Shown: one piece after another, positions 10,198 to 21,093 of the stretch | Layout of the letters: each line of letters begins with the position of its first letter | Numbering within the stretch: the first letter of the stretch is position 1 | DNA from: Stereum hirsutum FP-91666 SS1 | Taxonomy: Eukaryota > Basidiomycota > Agaricomycetes > Russulales > Stereaceae | DNA: 64,000 nt | Reading direction: 5' to 3' | NCBI RefSeq assembly: GCF_000264905.1 | Contig: NW_006763136.1 | Span: 725,934-789,933 of the forward strand | Position numbers and translations under genes: made by a program | Notes under the pieces: generated by a model | Told to the model about the DNA's origin: nothing | The model's database searches: none | What the model saw: only the letters and a program-made list of their open reading frames with translations

Positions 10198-12099
10198 TTT
10201 TGCGATTAAAAGGGTAAGATGCTGGGGACGCTGTCGACGATCCGAGTACAGGACTCGCGGACGGCGGTGTATGGCGTGACTAGTCACGACTGTCACCGCA
10301 CGTGTAGTGACGAGGTCTGTATGATCTGTGCTGTTGGGAGTGACCGTCGTCGAGAGCGATATAGGGGCGGCTTGAATGCCGATTGTCGAAAGACGTCGAC
10401 GAGAGTTGAGCAAAATGAGTCTGTAGTGATGGTTGATAAGTCAGGATACATGAGTTTCGGTTTTCATTCACGCAGGGACAGCGTGCACGGCGAAAAGTTA
10501 GATGGCAGTGTTGAATAAAAATGAAGGATGAACGCACCATGACCGATAAATCTTTGTAGGACGACGACTGATGATAAACCGAAGGACCAAACCTGGAACT
10601 ATTAGACAATAGCCTGCCCCGGCCTAAAACCGAGAAACTTCGAAGGTATAATCGTCTGCTTCGGAACCCGATGCTCTACGTAGTCGAAAGACATATTCCT
10701 TTCACCAGATACATGAAAGCCGGATCATGGGAATTGTTGCATCAATATTAATGCGGCAGCACTCACAGTGCTCTACGAAAGATAAGCATGAGCGACGCAT
10801 AGTGAAGAATGAGACGACTCAACTGAAGGTGGGCAGCATTTAAGCAGTTGCAACGACCTGGAGGAGCGATGGCGACGGCAATGATCAAGGCGTGGGTCGT
10901 TCGCGGCCAAGCCATCCGAGAGAGAGTAGACGGTGACGCTAGATGGGAAGGAGTGGGAGGAGGAGGGACTTCAAGAAGTTTCAAGCGAGGAAAGACAGAA
11001 GATGAAATGGTGGTGGGAGGGACAGGCGGGTCGGTCGCTGTGGTGGGCGATACTTTGGGCGATTTGGTCTTGCAAGCTGGGGCACGGAGCCGGCGGGGCG
11101 GCGCGCATACGATGCGCGCTAATTCATGCCGTTGAATGACCTTCCTGACGACAATCCGAGAGAATTCGAGCGCGCCCCGCCGGCTCCGTACCCACCCCAC
11201 TGCAGCTTGCAATTGCCATTCCGCCCCAAGACCAAATCGCCCAAAGTATCGCCCACCACAGCGACCGACCCGCCTGTCCCTCCCACCACCATTCCATCTT
11301 CTGTCTTTCCTTGCTTCAAACTACTTGAAGCCTCTCCTCCTCCCACTCCTCCTTCCCATCTGGCGTCACCGTCTACTCTCTCGGATGGCTTGGCCGCGAA
11401 CGACCCACGCCTTGATCATTGCCGTCGCCACCGTCCTCCCAAGTGAAGTTCACCCAACTCAGTTCTTGAAGTTGTTCCAGGACTCCACCCTTTCGATGCT
11501 CTACGACTTAGAGCGATTCCTCGTTCCGTATCACCTTTCTGTTGGAGATGTGCGTCATCGACCAATCGTGGGCTCGAGTAGGCACAAAACCTCAACATAA
11601 ATTCGCGGAAGGTACGTGCTCCTGCGGTTTCAAAAGTTTCCCTGCATTCCTTCATGAACATCATGGGCTGTAGTCCTTTACCCCCACCTTGCTTAGAAAC
11701 CGTCTATCTCCGTTACAATTGTAATACGTACGAGGAGTCCTCTATCATCCGTACGTTCAACACTCCGATCTTCGAACCCTGCCACATCGCATGACTTATT
11801 CTCCTGATGCCAACGATAGCCGTACCCCGTTGCTGCCGTGCTCGTCCTGCTAACGTCTATACTGCCTATACAACCCTGCGCTAGGTCATCAGTGGCATCA
11901 CACTGGCGCCCTTGTCGCTTGGTTCTCGGTCTTGGTCTTGGTCACCTTGAATAGGTCTTCTCGTTTACCTCTCTCGCTTGTGGGAATCTTGCGCACAATG
12001 CCGCCTTGTACACGTGGCTATTGTTACCGATTGCAGAAACCTCGCGAGGTCGATACCTGTATTTTTGCCGTCATTTTTCACGATTTTATTCCCTGCGTT
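10198..12099. other. Divergent intergenic region between members C and D
   Basis: Separates the divergent starts of C (10197) and D (12100). Its middle is occupied by the foldback palindrome at 10862-11438. Open frames within the palindrome arms are mirror images of one another and are not taken as genes. Confidence 0.5.
10862..11438. repeat. Long inverted repeat (foldback), arms of about 240 and 270 bp
   Basis: The left arm (about 10862-11105) and the right arm (about 11165-11438) are near-perfect reverse complements, separated by a spacer of about 60 bp. Shared blocks include GGCGACGGCAATGATCAAGG at the outer end and CGGAGCCGGCGGGGC at the inner end. The right arm has one extra block of about 30 bp near 11190-11230. 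No terminal motif or target-site duplication is obvious, so an inverted local duplication is as likely as a foldback transposon. A transcript through it would form a long hairpin. Confidence 0.88.
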
Positions 12100-12767
12100 A
12101 TGGCCGCCGCCGACAACTTTGGTATCTTTATAAATGCTCTAACTTTCGTCGATCTTATCTTCTGGATCATCGGTTACGTTCGTCCGGGGGAGCAGCTCAA
12201 GGTGCTCGAAGATCTCCTCGCGGACGCTGAAGACGAGCTCGACAGGGCGATGAGATTGTGGATGGACTCTGACACTGTGGCTCTGGGAGATCGCTTGCAG
12301 AGGTACTTTTTAGATAAAACTTGTTTTCCGTACATCTAGAACTCAGTCTCCAGCTGCCGTTGTCATTCGGCTAACTTTTGTCTTTTTTGGCGCCGTCTCA
12401 CCTTACCCGCAGGCTCAGAGGCCAGAACCGAGATATCTTTCAGCGTATCGAGAATGAGAGAAGTTTGTATGGGGAAGCGTCAAACGTATTATCTGGCGTG
12501 AACTGGAACATATTTTGCTTGACCAAGGAGTTGAGGATCCTGATCTTGGATATCATGGTACGCCGTAATCACTTGTGTCGAGCTCCTCCCTCGTGTACCA
12601 TCTGTTGAGCAACGTGTCGTGTCTGAACGGAATTTTTATGATCATCCCCTTCTTTATATGTTCAGGTCACCGTCGAGACTTTTAAAGCCAGTGTCGCTGC
12701 CGTTACCGCCAGTGGCGGCACTGAGCAGGATGCACAAACGCAGGCGTCCGCGAGTTCCGCTGTTTAA
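12100..12767 (+). CDS. Small paralogous family, member D (149 aa)
   Basis: Exons 12100-12302, 12413-12557 and 12666-12767; intron phases 2 and 0 as in A, B and C. It begins MAAADNFGIFINALTF, then GYVRPGEQLKVLEDLL, an acidic helix, exon 2 ending LRILILDIM, and exon 3 VTVETFKASVAAVTASGG with a Gln/Ala/Ser-rich tail. It is closest to member A, including the hydrophobic block before GYVRP. No family is recognised. Position and orientation relative to C mirror A relative to B, so the A-B pair and the C-D pair come from one inverted duplication. Confidence 0.73.
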
Positions 12768-14048
12768 CAGCCATTATCGATGTCTCCACTTGCACTGGGT
12801 ACGTCAATCCTCCTCTTCGTGTGATACGGCCAAGAATCACTTATCATGACTTCCAGTCTTTCACCAGTCTCGTCCAACAAGTCTCGCTCTCCCATTGCTT
12901 TCCTCTGCTCTGAAGTCTCATTGATGTGAATGGACAATTCCTAAGACCTGTACATCTGCTATGTTTCCTGCTGTTATCTTCGCTATCCGCGCTGTTCTGT
13001 CCTACCTGCTTTCGCAATCAATCATCGTTTCGTGCCTCCTCTTCCTAGGCACAAGTTGGCCTCGAGAACTTCGCAGCTGGTCCTTCGTGGGAAGCCCGCA
13101 CAGGCTGTGCTCTAGTTTGCACAAGTTTGCGGAAGGCTGTACATCTCGCTCCTTCGCTCGCTCATGATCTCCTGTGGCTCAGATATAAGTAGTCATGCAC
13201 TCGGGGGCTAAAGTTCAAGTTAGCGGTGATGTGTGAAGATGCAGTAGTTGGTCGACTTGGTTTTCTTGCTTCCACCCTCCGTAAATGGCTATGCAAGTTC
13301 CGAGAAGGATGAGTGTAAGTGTCTCGCACGCGATTCGGCGCTACTGTGATTCTGTCCGCGGACAGAACGCCACACGAACGCCATTTTCTTGCCATTTGGT
13401 CTCCTACCATCCTCCTTAGCTTCAGCTTCGGATAACGTGGAGTATGGTGTTTGGGTCGGTGGCTTGCCAGCTGGAGGTGAGTTTGGTATGAACCTCGCTG
13501 TCAGCGCGTTGATTTATGAGTTTTGGTATAGCCTCCTGGTTGGACGAAGTCGTACCGATGGAGTCAATGTGTGTAGACTCGTCGGGAGCTCAGTGGACAT
13601 GGTACGGTATCACGAAGTGAGTACCCCGTCCCTCTTGCTGATCACGGCGCATTAGGGTATCCGAACGTCGCCTTTTAACAGCAGCTTTCGGGTTTCTGAC
13701 GTTCAAAGTATTCTCGGTGATCGCTGAAAGGGGATTGAGACTGCGATGAATTCATAGTCACGAGCTCTCGCTTCTGACCTACAAGAGTTGAATGCCCGGT
13801 GATGGGGGTCTGAAAGTAGTCGCATTCGTCCGATGATGACCATGCTTTAGACTGGATTCCCAGATGTTCTCGCACGTAGGTCTGATGGACCGTACGCAAT
13901 TTTTGTAGAGCGTTCGTGCTCATATTTTAGTTGAGCGTCATCACACTGAAGCAACCGGGCCAGAGGGCAGGTGCATTCAGAGCGTATAAGAGGCCTCCTC
14001 CCCATGTTCGAAAGTGCACTCCATCCCCAACAACCGCCCACCTTCAAC
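12768..14048. other. Intergenic stretch, no supported gene
   Basis: Short hydrophobic frame at 12961-13167 (+) and a longer one at 13389-13655 (+); neither has a partner exon or motif I can support. No feature is assigned. Confidence 0.4.
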
Positions 14049-14600
14049 ATGTTCAATATCCTGCGGTATGTCATACCGCCTTTCACCTGTCTTTCCCCCA
14101 TGTCACTGAAGGCAGCTTGAAGCGTTCTCGCTTACACCTGTGCCATGGTCCCACTGGCTGCGAGCTTCATCCTGGACACGCCCGCTAGCACAATCACCTC
14201 CGGGGAAGAAGTAACCATCACCTTCACCAAGCAGCTCGGCGACCCCAAGAGGTTTACTCTCGAGCTCGTAAACACCGATTTGCATTCGGCTTTCGCCATT
14301 GCGAACGACGTCTCGACGTCTGCTGGGGAGATCATCATTGCTCTTCCTATCGTTGCCGCTAGGTGAGCTCTTTTTCAGTTGAAACGTTCTGTCGACAAGG
14401 TGAGCAACGTGACTGACTTGTGCGTCGCTGATGTAGTGACGACTATGCACTCCGAGCTGTTAGCATCAGGTGAGCTGCTATGACTGTTTCTATTCTCCCT
14501 AATGTTTTCTCAATGTCATTCACACACGATGTTCTGCACTGCCAGCGACATCGACGTGATATACGCTTTAACCGCGATCTTCACTATATTGGCCGACTAG
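14049..14600 (+). CDS. Small secreted Kre9/KNH-like (PF10342-type) protein, possibly truncated (114 aa)
   Basis: Four exons: 14049-14065, 14123-14362, 14437-14469 and 14546-14600. The 17-nt first exon plus the start of exon 2 gives a signal peptide (MFNILRVLAYTCAMVPLAAS). The rest is one beta-sandwich domain of the Ser/Thr-rich GPI-anchored protein type: FILDTPASTITSGEEVTITF near the start, DDYALRAVSISDIDVIYAL near the end, closing with FTI, as in Kre9/KNH-type domains involved in beta-glucan assembly or cell-wall association. The reading frame stops at GAC-TAG, and that CTAG is the first four bases of the repeat at 14597. Family members usually continue into a Ser/Thr-rich tail and GPI signal, so the insertion may have cut the gene short. 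Confidence 0.65.
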
Positions 14601-14765
14601 CAGCAAGCCCGTGCTACGCACGGGGCTAGCAGAGGAACTACTTGAGTGGAAATGAAAGCTTGACGACAAAAAACCTGAAGGGTCTTCCTCGAACTCCGGG
14701 TCGAGGCGCTATCGCGCCTCGCCCCTCCGTTCTCCAAAAGACCCCCCAGTGTTACATTCCCGCAG
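14597..14765 (-). mobile_element. Helitron-like terminal repeat, copy 1
   Basis: About 165 bp shared with 15162-15330. Read on the minus strand it ends with a short GC-rich hairpin (GCCCGTGCGTAGCACGGG), six further bases and CTAG followed by T, which is the form of a Helitron 3' end inserted in an A|T target. A second palindrome, CGAGGCGCTATCGCGCCTCG, lies at 14702-14721. No Rep/helicase gene is present, so at most this is a non-autonomous element. The opposite (TC) end was not located. Confidence 0.55.
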
Positions 14766-15161
14766 GCTGGCAAAGCATCCTATTTGGCATGAGAATCCCG
14801 TGGAGACAGGATTTCACACCCACAATAGCGCACCATGAATGGAGTCCTAATAAGTAACTTACTTTGACTGCCATGCAGAGTGAAGGCCCGCCGCATGCCC
14901 GCCACAGCGCATCCGCTACCTTACAACGTTGAGAAGTGGATGCCAACAGACGAAAACTCCACCTCAAAAGCTGCCGCCTAATGTGTCAACGTCGACCGTG
15001 GCACGCATCCGCGCAGCGGCTCTGCAACGAACCTTCGAGAGCCTTATGGTGGCGCTGGGCCACAGACTTAGTCAGCTGATGAAGCCCCGCCGGCTTGGCT
15101 AGCCAATCATTTATCGAGCAGGTTTGTCTTTATGTTTGTCTGCGTACTGTAGTATAATAGA

Positions 15162-15330
15162 CTAGCAGCAAGCCCGTGCTACGCACGCGGCTAGCAGAGG
15201 AACCGCTTGAGTAAAGTTGAAAGCTTGACGAGGAAAAACTGAGGCTCTTCCTAGAACTCCGGGTCGAGGCGCTATCGCGCCTCGACCCTTCGTTCTCCAG
15301 AAGACCTTCCAGTTCTACTTTCTCCCAGTT
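15162..15330 (-). mobile_element. Helitron-like terminal repeat, copy 2
   Basis: Same repeat as 14597-14765 in the same orientation, again preceded by A and starting CTAG. The terminal hairpin and the internal palindrome (15264-15283) are conserved, while the single-stranded parts differ by a few changes. Similarity fades after about 165 bp. Confidence 0.55.
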
Positions 15331-15906
15331 CCAGCTGAGGGAGTAAACAAGATGTTAGTACACCCTCCCCATGCACGAACCTCGAGCTCGAAGCTATTAC
15401 AAGCTGCAGAACGACGTTGCGAGTGCGATGATTTCAGCTAGATATCCGATGTCCTAAACTTTGGAGAGCTGTGGAGGTGACACCCGCTTCATGACCACCT
15501 TGAAACCCGCCTGGCCTGACAGTACCAAGTATAGTTTTGCCTCAGGCATGCCGCCATGACCTCTGTCGTACAGTAGAAGCAACCAGTCTGTGCATTACCG
15601 CGGGTCTTTCAATATCCTCTGCCTCAGGAGATGCTTACGTCTGAGACCGTCAACCATCCCGAAAAGTTGTACTGGAGCTGACAGTATTGAATGAACTGCA
15701 ATCCAGCGGTATGAATGAACCCCATACTCGCTCTGAGACTTGTCTGGAAGCCAAGAGATGAGCACAAGTATCGGAACATGACCGTCGGGGAACTTTCGAG
15801 AGCGACGGAACAAGTGCACGTGTACGTGGCAGTGCAAGTTCGGACCCGGCCGAGGCGCCCCAGCCAATCGGATTGCGTCTTTGTCGTTTGTGTCCGCGCT
15901 GTAGTA

Positions 15907-16060
15907 TACTGTACCATTTCGATCGGATGCCATGGTCACACGTCACAGACCCCCCATGGCATAAGGTCTGAGTATCGCAATAATTTTCTTTCGCTTTTTC
16001 GGATTTTCAAAGTCGTGTCACACGAGAAATCTCATGGCATCCGATCGAAATGGTACAGTA
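15907..16060. mobile_element. MITE-like element with 28-bp terminal inverted repeats
   Basis: The ends 15907-15934 and 16033-16060 are perfect inverted repeats beginning TACTGTACCATTTCGATCGG. The element is 154 bp long, has an AT-rich non-coding centre and is flanked on both sides by GTA. This is the structure of a miniature inverted-repeat element; the family is unknown. Confidence 0.7.
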
Positions 16061-16296
16061 GTAGATTGAAGCGCCTCTGTGGCGCGAGCTATCCAAGGAA
16101 ATATGTTGGCTGTAGTTGTGAACTTGAAGGCACTGCATGAATGAAGATGATAATCCCTCGATTCGGATCCTGTGCATGGCTCGGCGTGGTCGACCCTTTG
16201 ACCTGCTATAGTAGCATCACGAAGTCCACAATTTCGTTCCAAGTACCTAGATATACATGGAGTTCGTGAGACGTCACAAACCTCTAAGAATGCCGT

Positions 16297-18673
16297 TCAC
16301 GCCCCAATCACATCAGCCAACTGCGTTTTCGGAATCGCCGCATCGAATGCCAATCGCTCCAACCTCGTATGTGTAGCCTGCTCATACGCGAACGCATAGC
16401 TAATGAGCTGGAACTCGCTGAAGGCGGTGCCCATGAAGGCGAGGCCGAATGGAAGGCCTGGCGCCGTACCGATGACGGGATCTGCAGCGGACGCATTCAC
16501 GTTGGCGGGTTGAAAGCCAAGGGGAACTGGTCGCAGGCAGTCAAATGTTAGTTAGTAGAAATATGGCGGAGGAGATAAAGGCGCTTATACCGGTAACGAT
16601 AGGATATCCAGCGATAGCAGCAGGCCCAGAGGTAAATCCTGTCGGTCGGGAGCATGCATTAGTAGTGAATTGTAGGCTAGAGATATGCGGGAAAGGTTAC
16701 GCTTACCGTCTGTAGGAAGAAGAATGGCATCTAATCCAAACATTTGAAGTGTGGCGTCGATGCCTCTTGTACGGCCAAGGTCGTGATCGGCGTCAAGAGC
16801 GGCGAAGTAGGCAGCGTCCATCGTCGTGTTTTCACAAGCGATGAACCTGTGGTATAACACGAGAAAAGGTCAAATTAATGATGCACATATACCTGGAAGA
16901 CCTTCACGAACTCGGACTGGTCTGTCCAGAAGGGCTCAGGCAATTCTTCTGCTGCATGTGCAGAATTGAAGGCGATCAAATCCGCGAGATCAGTGACGTT
17001 CGTCGGGACCTACAACGTCACATCATATGGCAATTCAGCAAGATTATATTTGACACTTGAAAACGAAACAGACCTCCAAGAGTCCATCAATGTAGTTCTT
17101 CACGTCGACCTGTTCGCCGGCGCCACATCCATTAGTCTCTCGCCACACTACACACGCCACCTGATCCTGCGGCACAATCTTGGACGCACCTTGAAATCTG
17201 CATCCAACACAGTGGTCTCATTATTACTGTCCAACATCTCTTGTGCATCAGGGAACTCCGCCGGGTCCACGACCTCTGCGCCCAAAGCCCTGATAATCCT
17301 AATACTCGCATTGAACGCAGCGATGATATTCTGGTCGTTTCCTGTGAAGAGCCTCGGGACGCCGAGTCGCACACCCTTGAGAGCATTAGGATCAAGTGCG
17401 AGAGTGAAATTGGGGAGAGGAGTGGGTTGGGCGAGGGTGAAGTTGTCGAGGGGATCGGGGCCGGCTATGATGTTGAGGATCTGGGCTGCGTCGGTGACGG
17501 AGCGGGCCATAGGGCCAACGGTGTCTTGGTTGATGGATATAGGGATGACTAGATCAAAACGTCGTGTTAAAGAGCATGGACCAGCGACACGGAGGGAGAC
17601 AAATGACATAGTTTGAACATGCATACCTCCTGCACGCGAAGTCAGACCAACTGTGGGCTTGATCCCTACCAAATTATTCCTGCTACTTGGACTAACAATC
17701 GAACCGTCTGTCTCACTACCGAGTGCTGCGGTCGTGAGTCCTATAGACGTAGAAACACCGCTTCCAGAGGAAGAACCCGAAGGGTCGCAGAGGGGAAAGT
17801 AGGCGCAGGAAGTTTGGCCACCTCGTCCAGAAAACCCATTCGGGACGTTACCGCGGAAGTTTGCCCATTCAGAGCTGGTCAAATAAAGTTAGTCAATGTT
17901 TCTGTCCGAATTCAGTGCATATCACAGCTGGAGGACTCACAGATTGGCTTTCCCAAGAAGGATTGCTCCTGCTGCTCGAAGTTTGGCCGCCACTGTGGCG
18001 TCGCGCGGAACGATTGAGCCAAGGAGAGCGAATGATCCTGTTGTGCAGAAGCTATGTCAGACTTATTCCTCTACAAACGCACAGATGTTACATGCCTGCA
18101 GTGGTATTCATCCCTGCCAAAGATGATATCATGAGCTCGAACAATGCAATATCGCACCTCAGGCGCTGCTGTCTCACCATCACTAGCCTGGGTCGCAATA
18201 TTGTCCTTCAAGAGAATTGGAATGCCGTGCAGTGGGGTTCGAATAGTCCCATTAGCTCTCTCAGCATCGAGGGCTGCGGCTTGGGCTAATGCACTTGGGT
18301 TCATTTCGATGATGGCGTTGAGCATAGGTCCTTGGTGATTCACTTCATTGATCCGTGCGAAATACGCCTGTTATACACGCAATGTCAGGCAACTACCAGG
18401 AACCGATGAATAGATGGATAGACGTACAGTGACCAGATCAACGCTGGTGAAGAGCCCTTGCTCCAGTCCGGACTGCAGCTCGGCTATGGACGCCTCGTAG
18501 AGGTCCGGTAAGGTGGCATTGGAAGCCAGGCGTCTTGTTGGTGAAACTATTCGCCTTGGGTCAGGTGGGAGTGTCGTCCCGTCGATGATGCCCCTACCGG
18601 CATTCCCGAGCGCAAACTGATAGATGAAGGCGAGCAAGCAGACCAAGAAAAAGTGGATCCCGTATTTCTGCAT
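16297..18673 (-). CDS. Amidase-signature family enzyme, secreted or membrane-anchored (569 aa)
   Basis: Eleven exons on the minus strand: 18428-18673, 18178-18367, 18096-18113, 17941-18037, 17627-17874, 17190-17548, 17074-17109, 16912-17009, 16707-16846, 16591-16638 and 16297-16526. All phases close. The ATG at 18673 was preferred to 18688 because of A at -3. A hydrophobic signal segment follows the start. The amidase Ser-cisSer-Lys triad is visible: Lys about 136 in PILLKDN, cis-Ser about 218-219 in GSSSGSG, and Ser 242 in GSETDGS. LPFGLAFMGTAFSE near the end is the usual C-terminal block. These enzymes hydrolyse amide bonds; the substrate cannot be read from sequence. The intron after the 18-nt third exon starts with GC (GC-AG). 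Length and layout are normal for fungal amidases related to GatA. Confidence 0.92.
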
Positions 18674-19457
18674 CGTAGCACTCAGCATACAGCTCGCGAG
18701 GAAGTGACCACGAAGTTCATGAGCGAGAATCCAGACTCCGCGACATCATATACGGAGTATTTATTAGCATCGTTATCTATGTCTGCTCCTGTCTGCTCCC
18801 GCAAACGCGTCCATGCGCATAATGATGGCATGTACGACTGGTGAGAAACAGGCGACGAATGTCTGAAGTGATGAGAAGCTATCTATTTTCGAAGGGATGC
18901 TACCCACGGGGGATGCAGTACCGCAATTCCTAGAAGACGGTATACGACACCTGTGTGTGATGCGGGGCGCCGTTTACCCAGTCGCGAAGACGAAGATGAG
19001 ACGGTCTTGGGCACATGATGGGATAGAGATAGCAGAATTGTGGACTGGAAACAGAAGAACCGCACAGGCTTGGAGTTGGTCGAGCAGCGACTCGCAGCGT
19101 TGAGTTGATACACGAGTCTTTCACCTGCGATGTTGAATCCTGAAAACAACAACGATGGGGAATTTGGTGTATTGACCCAAGAAAAAGTTGTGGTGTATAT
19201 CTTCAGCGATTCAGCACCAGTGTCCCTCTCGATGGGGTGGTAATGCCAAAAGATCGACGTTGTGGTAGGGGACAGTGTGGCGGTACCGGTGTGGCGCATC
19301 AGGGCGGATCGGAAGATTCCAGCATTTCAAAATGGCGTAGCCCTCTCCAGCCAACTCGAACAGAGTCCCCACGACCTACTTCTCTTGACCGAGCGATTCT
19401 TGTCTTCCAGCTTTCAGAACATATCTAGTCTTATTTGCGTTGAGTACTCACTCAACC
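18674..19457. other. Divergent intergenic region
   Basis: Lies between the divergent amidase and NOSIP genes and must contain both promoters. No coding feature is seen. Confidence 0.5.
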
Positions 19458-21093
19458 ATGACAAAACACAGCAAGAATAACACTGCGTCATCTATATTCT
19501 CGTATGCCGAGTACAAGAAGCTCGACTATGGCACGAAACGCGTACGTCGTCAAGAATCTATATCTAATGACCGAAGTTGATATGTAGTGACCCCGACAGC
19601 AACGTCTAGGAAATGAATCTATGCGTCGCTTTGATGCATGCGCTCTCTGTTTGAACCGCGCTCGTGATCCAGTCGCATGTCAAGACGGTCACTTATTCTG
19701 CAAGGAATGCATATATACGGACCTTCGTACGCCTCCTTGCCCCATCGCTCTTCTTTATGAAACTGAAACCTGCCCTGTACTCTGTATTTTTTCTTCACAT
19801 GAACCTCAACGAGACCAGTCAGCCAGAAGAAAGACATCAAGCGCCAGAAGGACCGCCTCGAAGCTTTGAAGAAGGAGGCGGAGGCGGAGAAGGCTAGAGC
19901 AAAGGAGGCAGCCAGGGAACGTGTGCTGGCAGACTTTGAAAGAGGGCAGCTAGGTCTCGGAGCCAACGTCAGTGGAAGTGTCATCAGCACGTCGTCTTCA
20001 GAAGGTGCGTCCATCTCTTCGTCTTGAGGCGCCTTCGTCATACGATAGTTTGGGCGCGAGGTTGGAGAGCCGTCGTTCCCAGTATGAACGCGGCTTTCTC
20101 TCGGTCCTATACTTTTTGGCAGTGATGGTTGAACCGTGTGGAAGGTCTACCTAGTCATGGCGGATTACCTACGCCACAGTGGCGCCTCCCAGGCTGGGTG
20201 TTGACACATGCCGTTTCTCCTTCGACTTCCGTTTGTTCAATTTGTGGGCTGAAAGCTAATATATATGTTCTAGCCCGTGGCACAAAGCGCAAATTCTCCT
20301 TCGACACTTCGCTAGCAGAGCAGAAAGCCCTCGAAGCGGAAGAAGACGCCCTTCGTCAGATAGAACGCGAGCAGGCCCTGGCACTCAAGTCTAAACTGCC
20401 CGACTTCTGGCTTCCGTCGTTAACGCCAACATATTCCTCGAGTGGCCCTCCTATAAGCCTGGATGATGTGAAGGTAGTGACGACTTGCAGGGGTGGAGTG
20501 CAGTCACATCCACTTGCGTAAGAACATCGTCCCATTCTCTCGTAAGAATATCAACTGATGTCGTCGATGCTCTTTGCGATCGTAGGTTGAAGAACCTGGT
20601 ACCAGTATCTTTCGCAAAACCCAATACAACTTCTGTCGTACCGTCGACACCGGCAAGCGAAGACTCCACGCCCACAAAATCCCTGAAAGAGCGAGAAGAG
20701 GAAGAGAACCCAATCTGTCCGTCATGCAAGAAGCAGCTGTCAAATAGCGTTCGGATATTCCGTACGTTCTCTTCACTTCCCCACAGCTCGAGCTGTTGAC
20801 ATGACCTCAAAGAGACTGACCTTGGAGAATAGTGTCGAAGCCGTGTGGACATGTGACATGCAAGACTTGTTTCGATACCCTGGTCAAGCCTGCGAAGCAG
20901 TGCGTCGTGTGCGATAAGGAGCTGAAGGTCGAGAAAGAGATAGTGGAACTGAAGAGGGAAGGTACGTCTCGTTCACTTTGTCATACATCTGTTGCGGCTT
21001 GAACCACTCATTCATCTTCGGTATACAGGAACGGGTTTTGCTGGCGGAGGTCTGGCAGAGACGTCCAAGTCCGGGATCGCCTTTCAAGGTTGA
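19458..21093 (+). CDS. NOSIP-family RING/U-box protein (336 aa)
   Basis: Seven exons: 19458-19541, 19600-19726, 19819-20004, 20274-20517, 20586-20761, 20833-20961 and 21029-21093. The start MTKHSKNNTASSIFSYAEYK is the well-conserved NOSIP N-terminus. A first zinc-finger half (C42-C45, C55, H59, C62, C65) is followed by the conserved lysine-rich helix LSQKKDIKRQKDRLEALKK, the linker KLPDFWLPSLTP, and a second RING (CPSCKKQ ... PCGHVTCKTCF ... CVVCDKEL). The protein ends soon after GTGFAGGGL. Family members are nuclear E3 ubiquitin ligases found with the spliceosome. Exon 3 must start at 19819 to give LLSQKK. Length matches the family (300-340 aa). The gene is complete. Confidence 0.93.

Larger units (their letters stand above)
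14601..16296. other. Repeat-rich intergenic region
   Basis: Holds the two Helitron-like repeat copies and the MITE-like element, with no supported gene. The sequence between the two copies (14766-15161) is not repeated within the window. Confidence 0.55.

Noticed and set aside
10848..11346. Mirror-image open frames in the foldback arms
   Set aside because: Both arms give the same Gly/Gly/Thr-rich or Pro/Pro/Thr-rich translations simply because they are inverted copies; no gene-like features.
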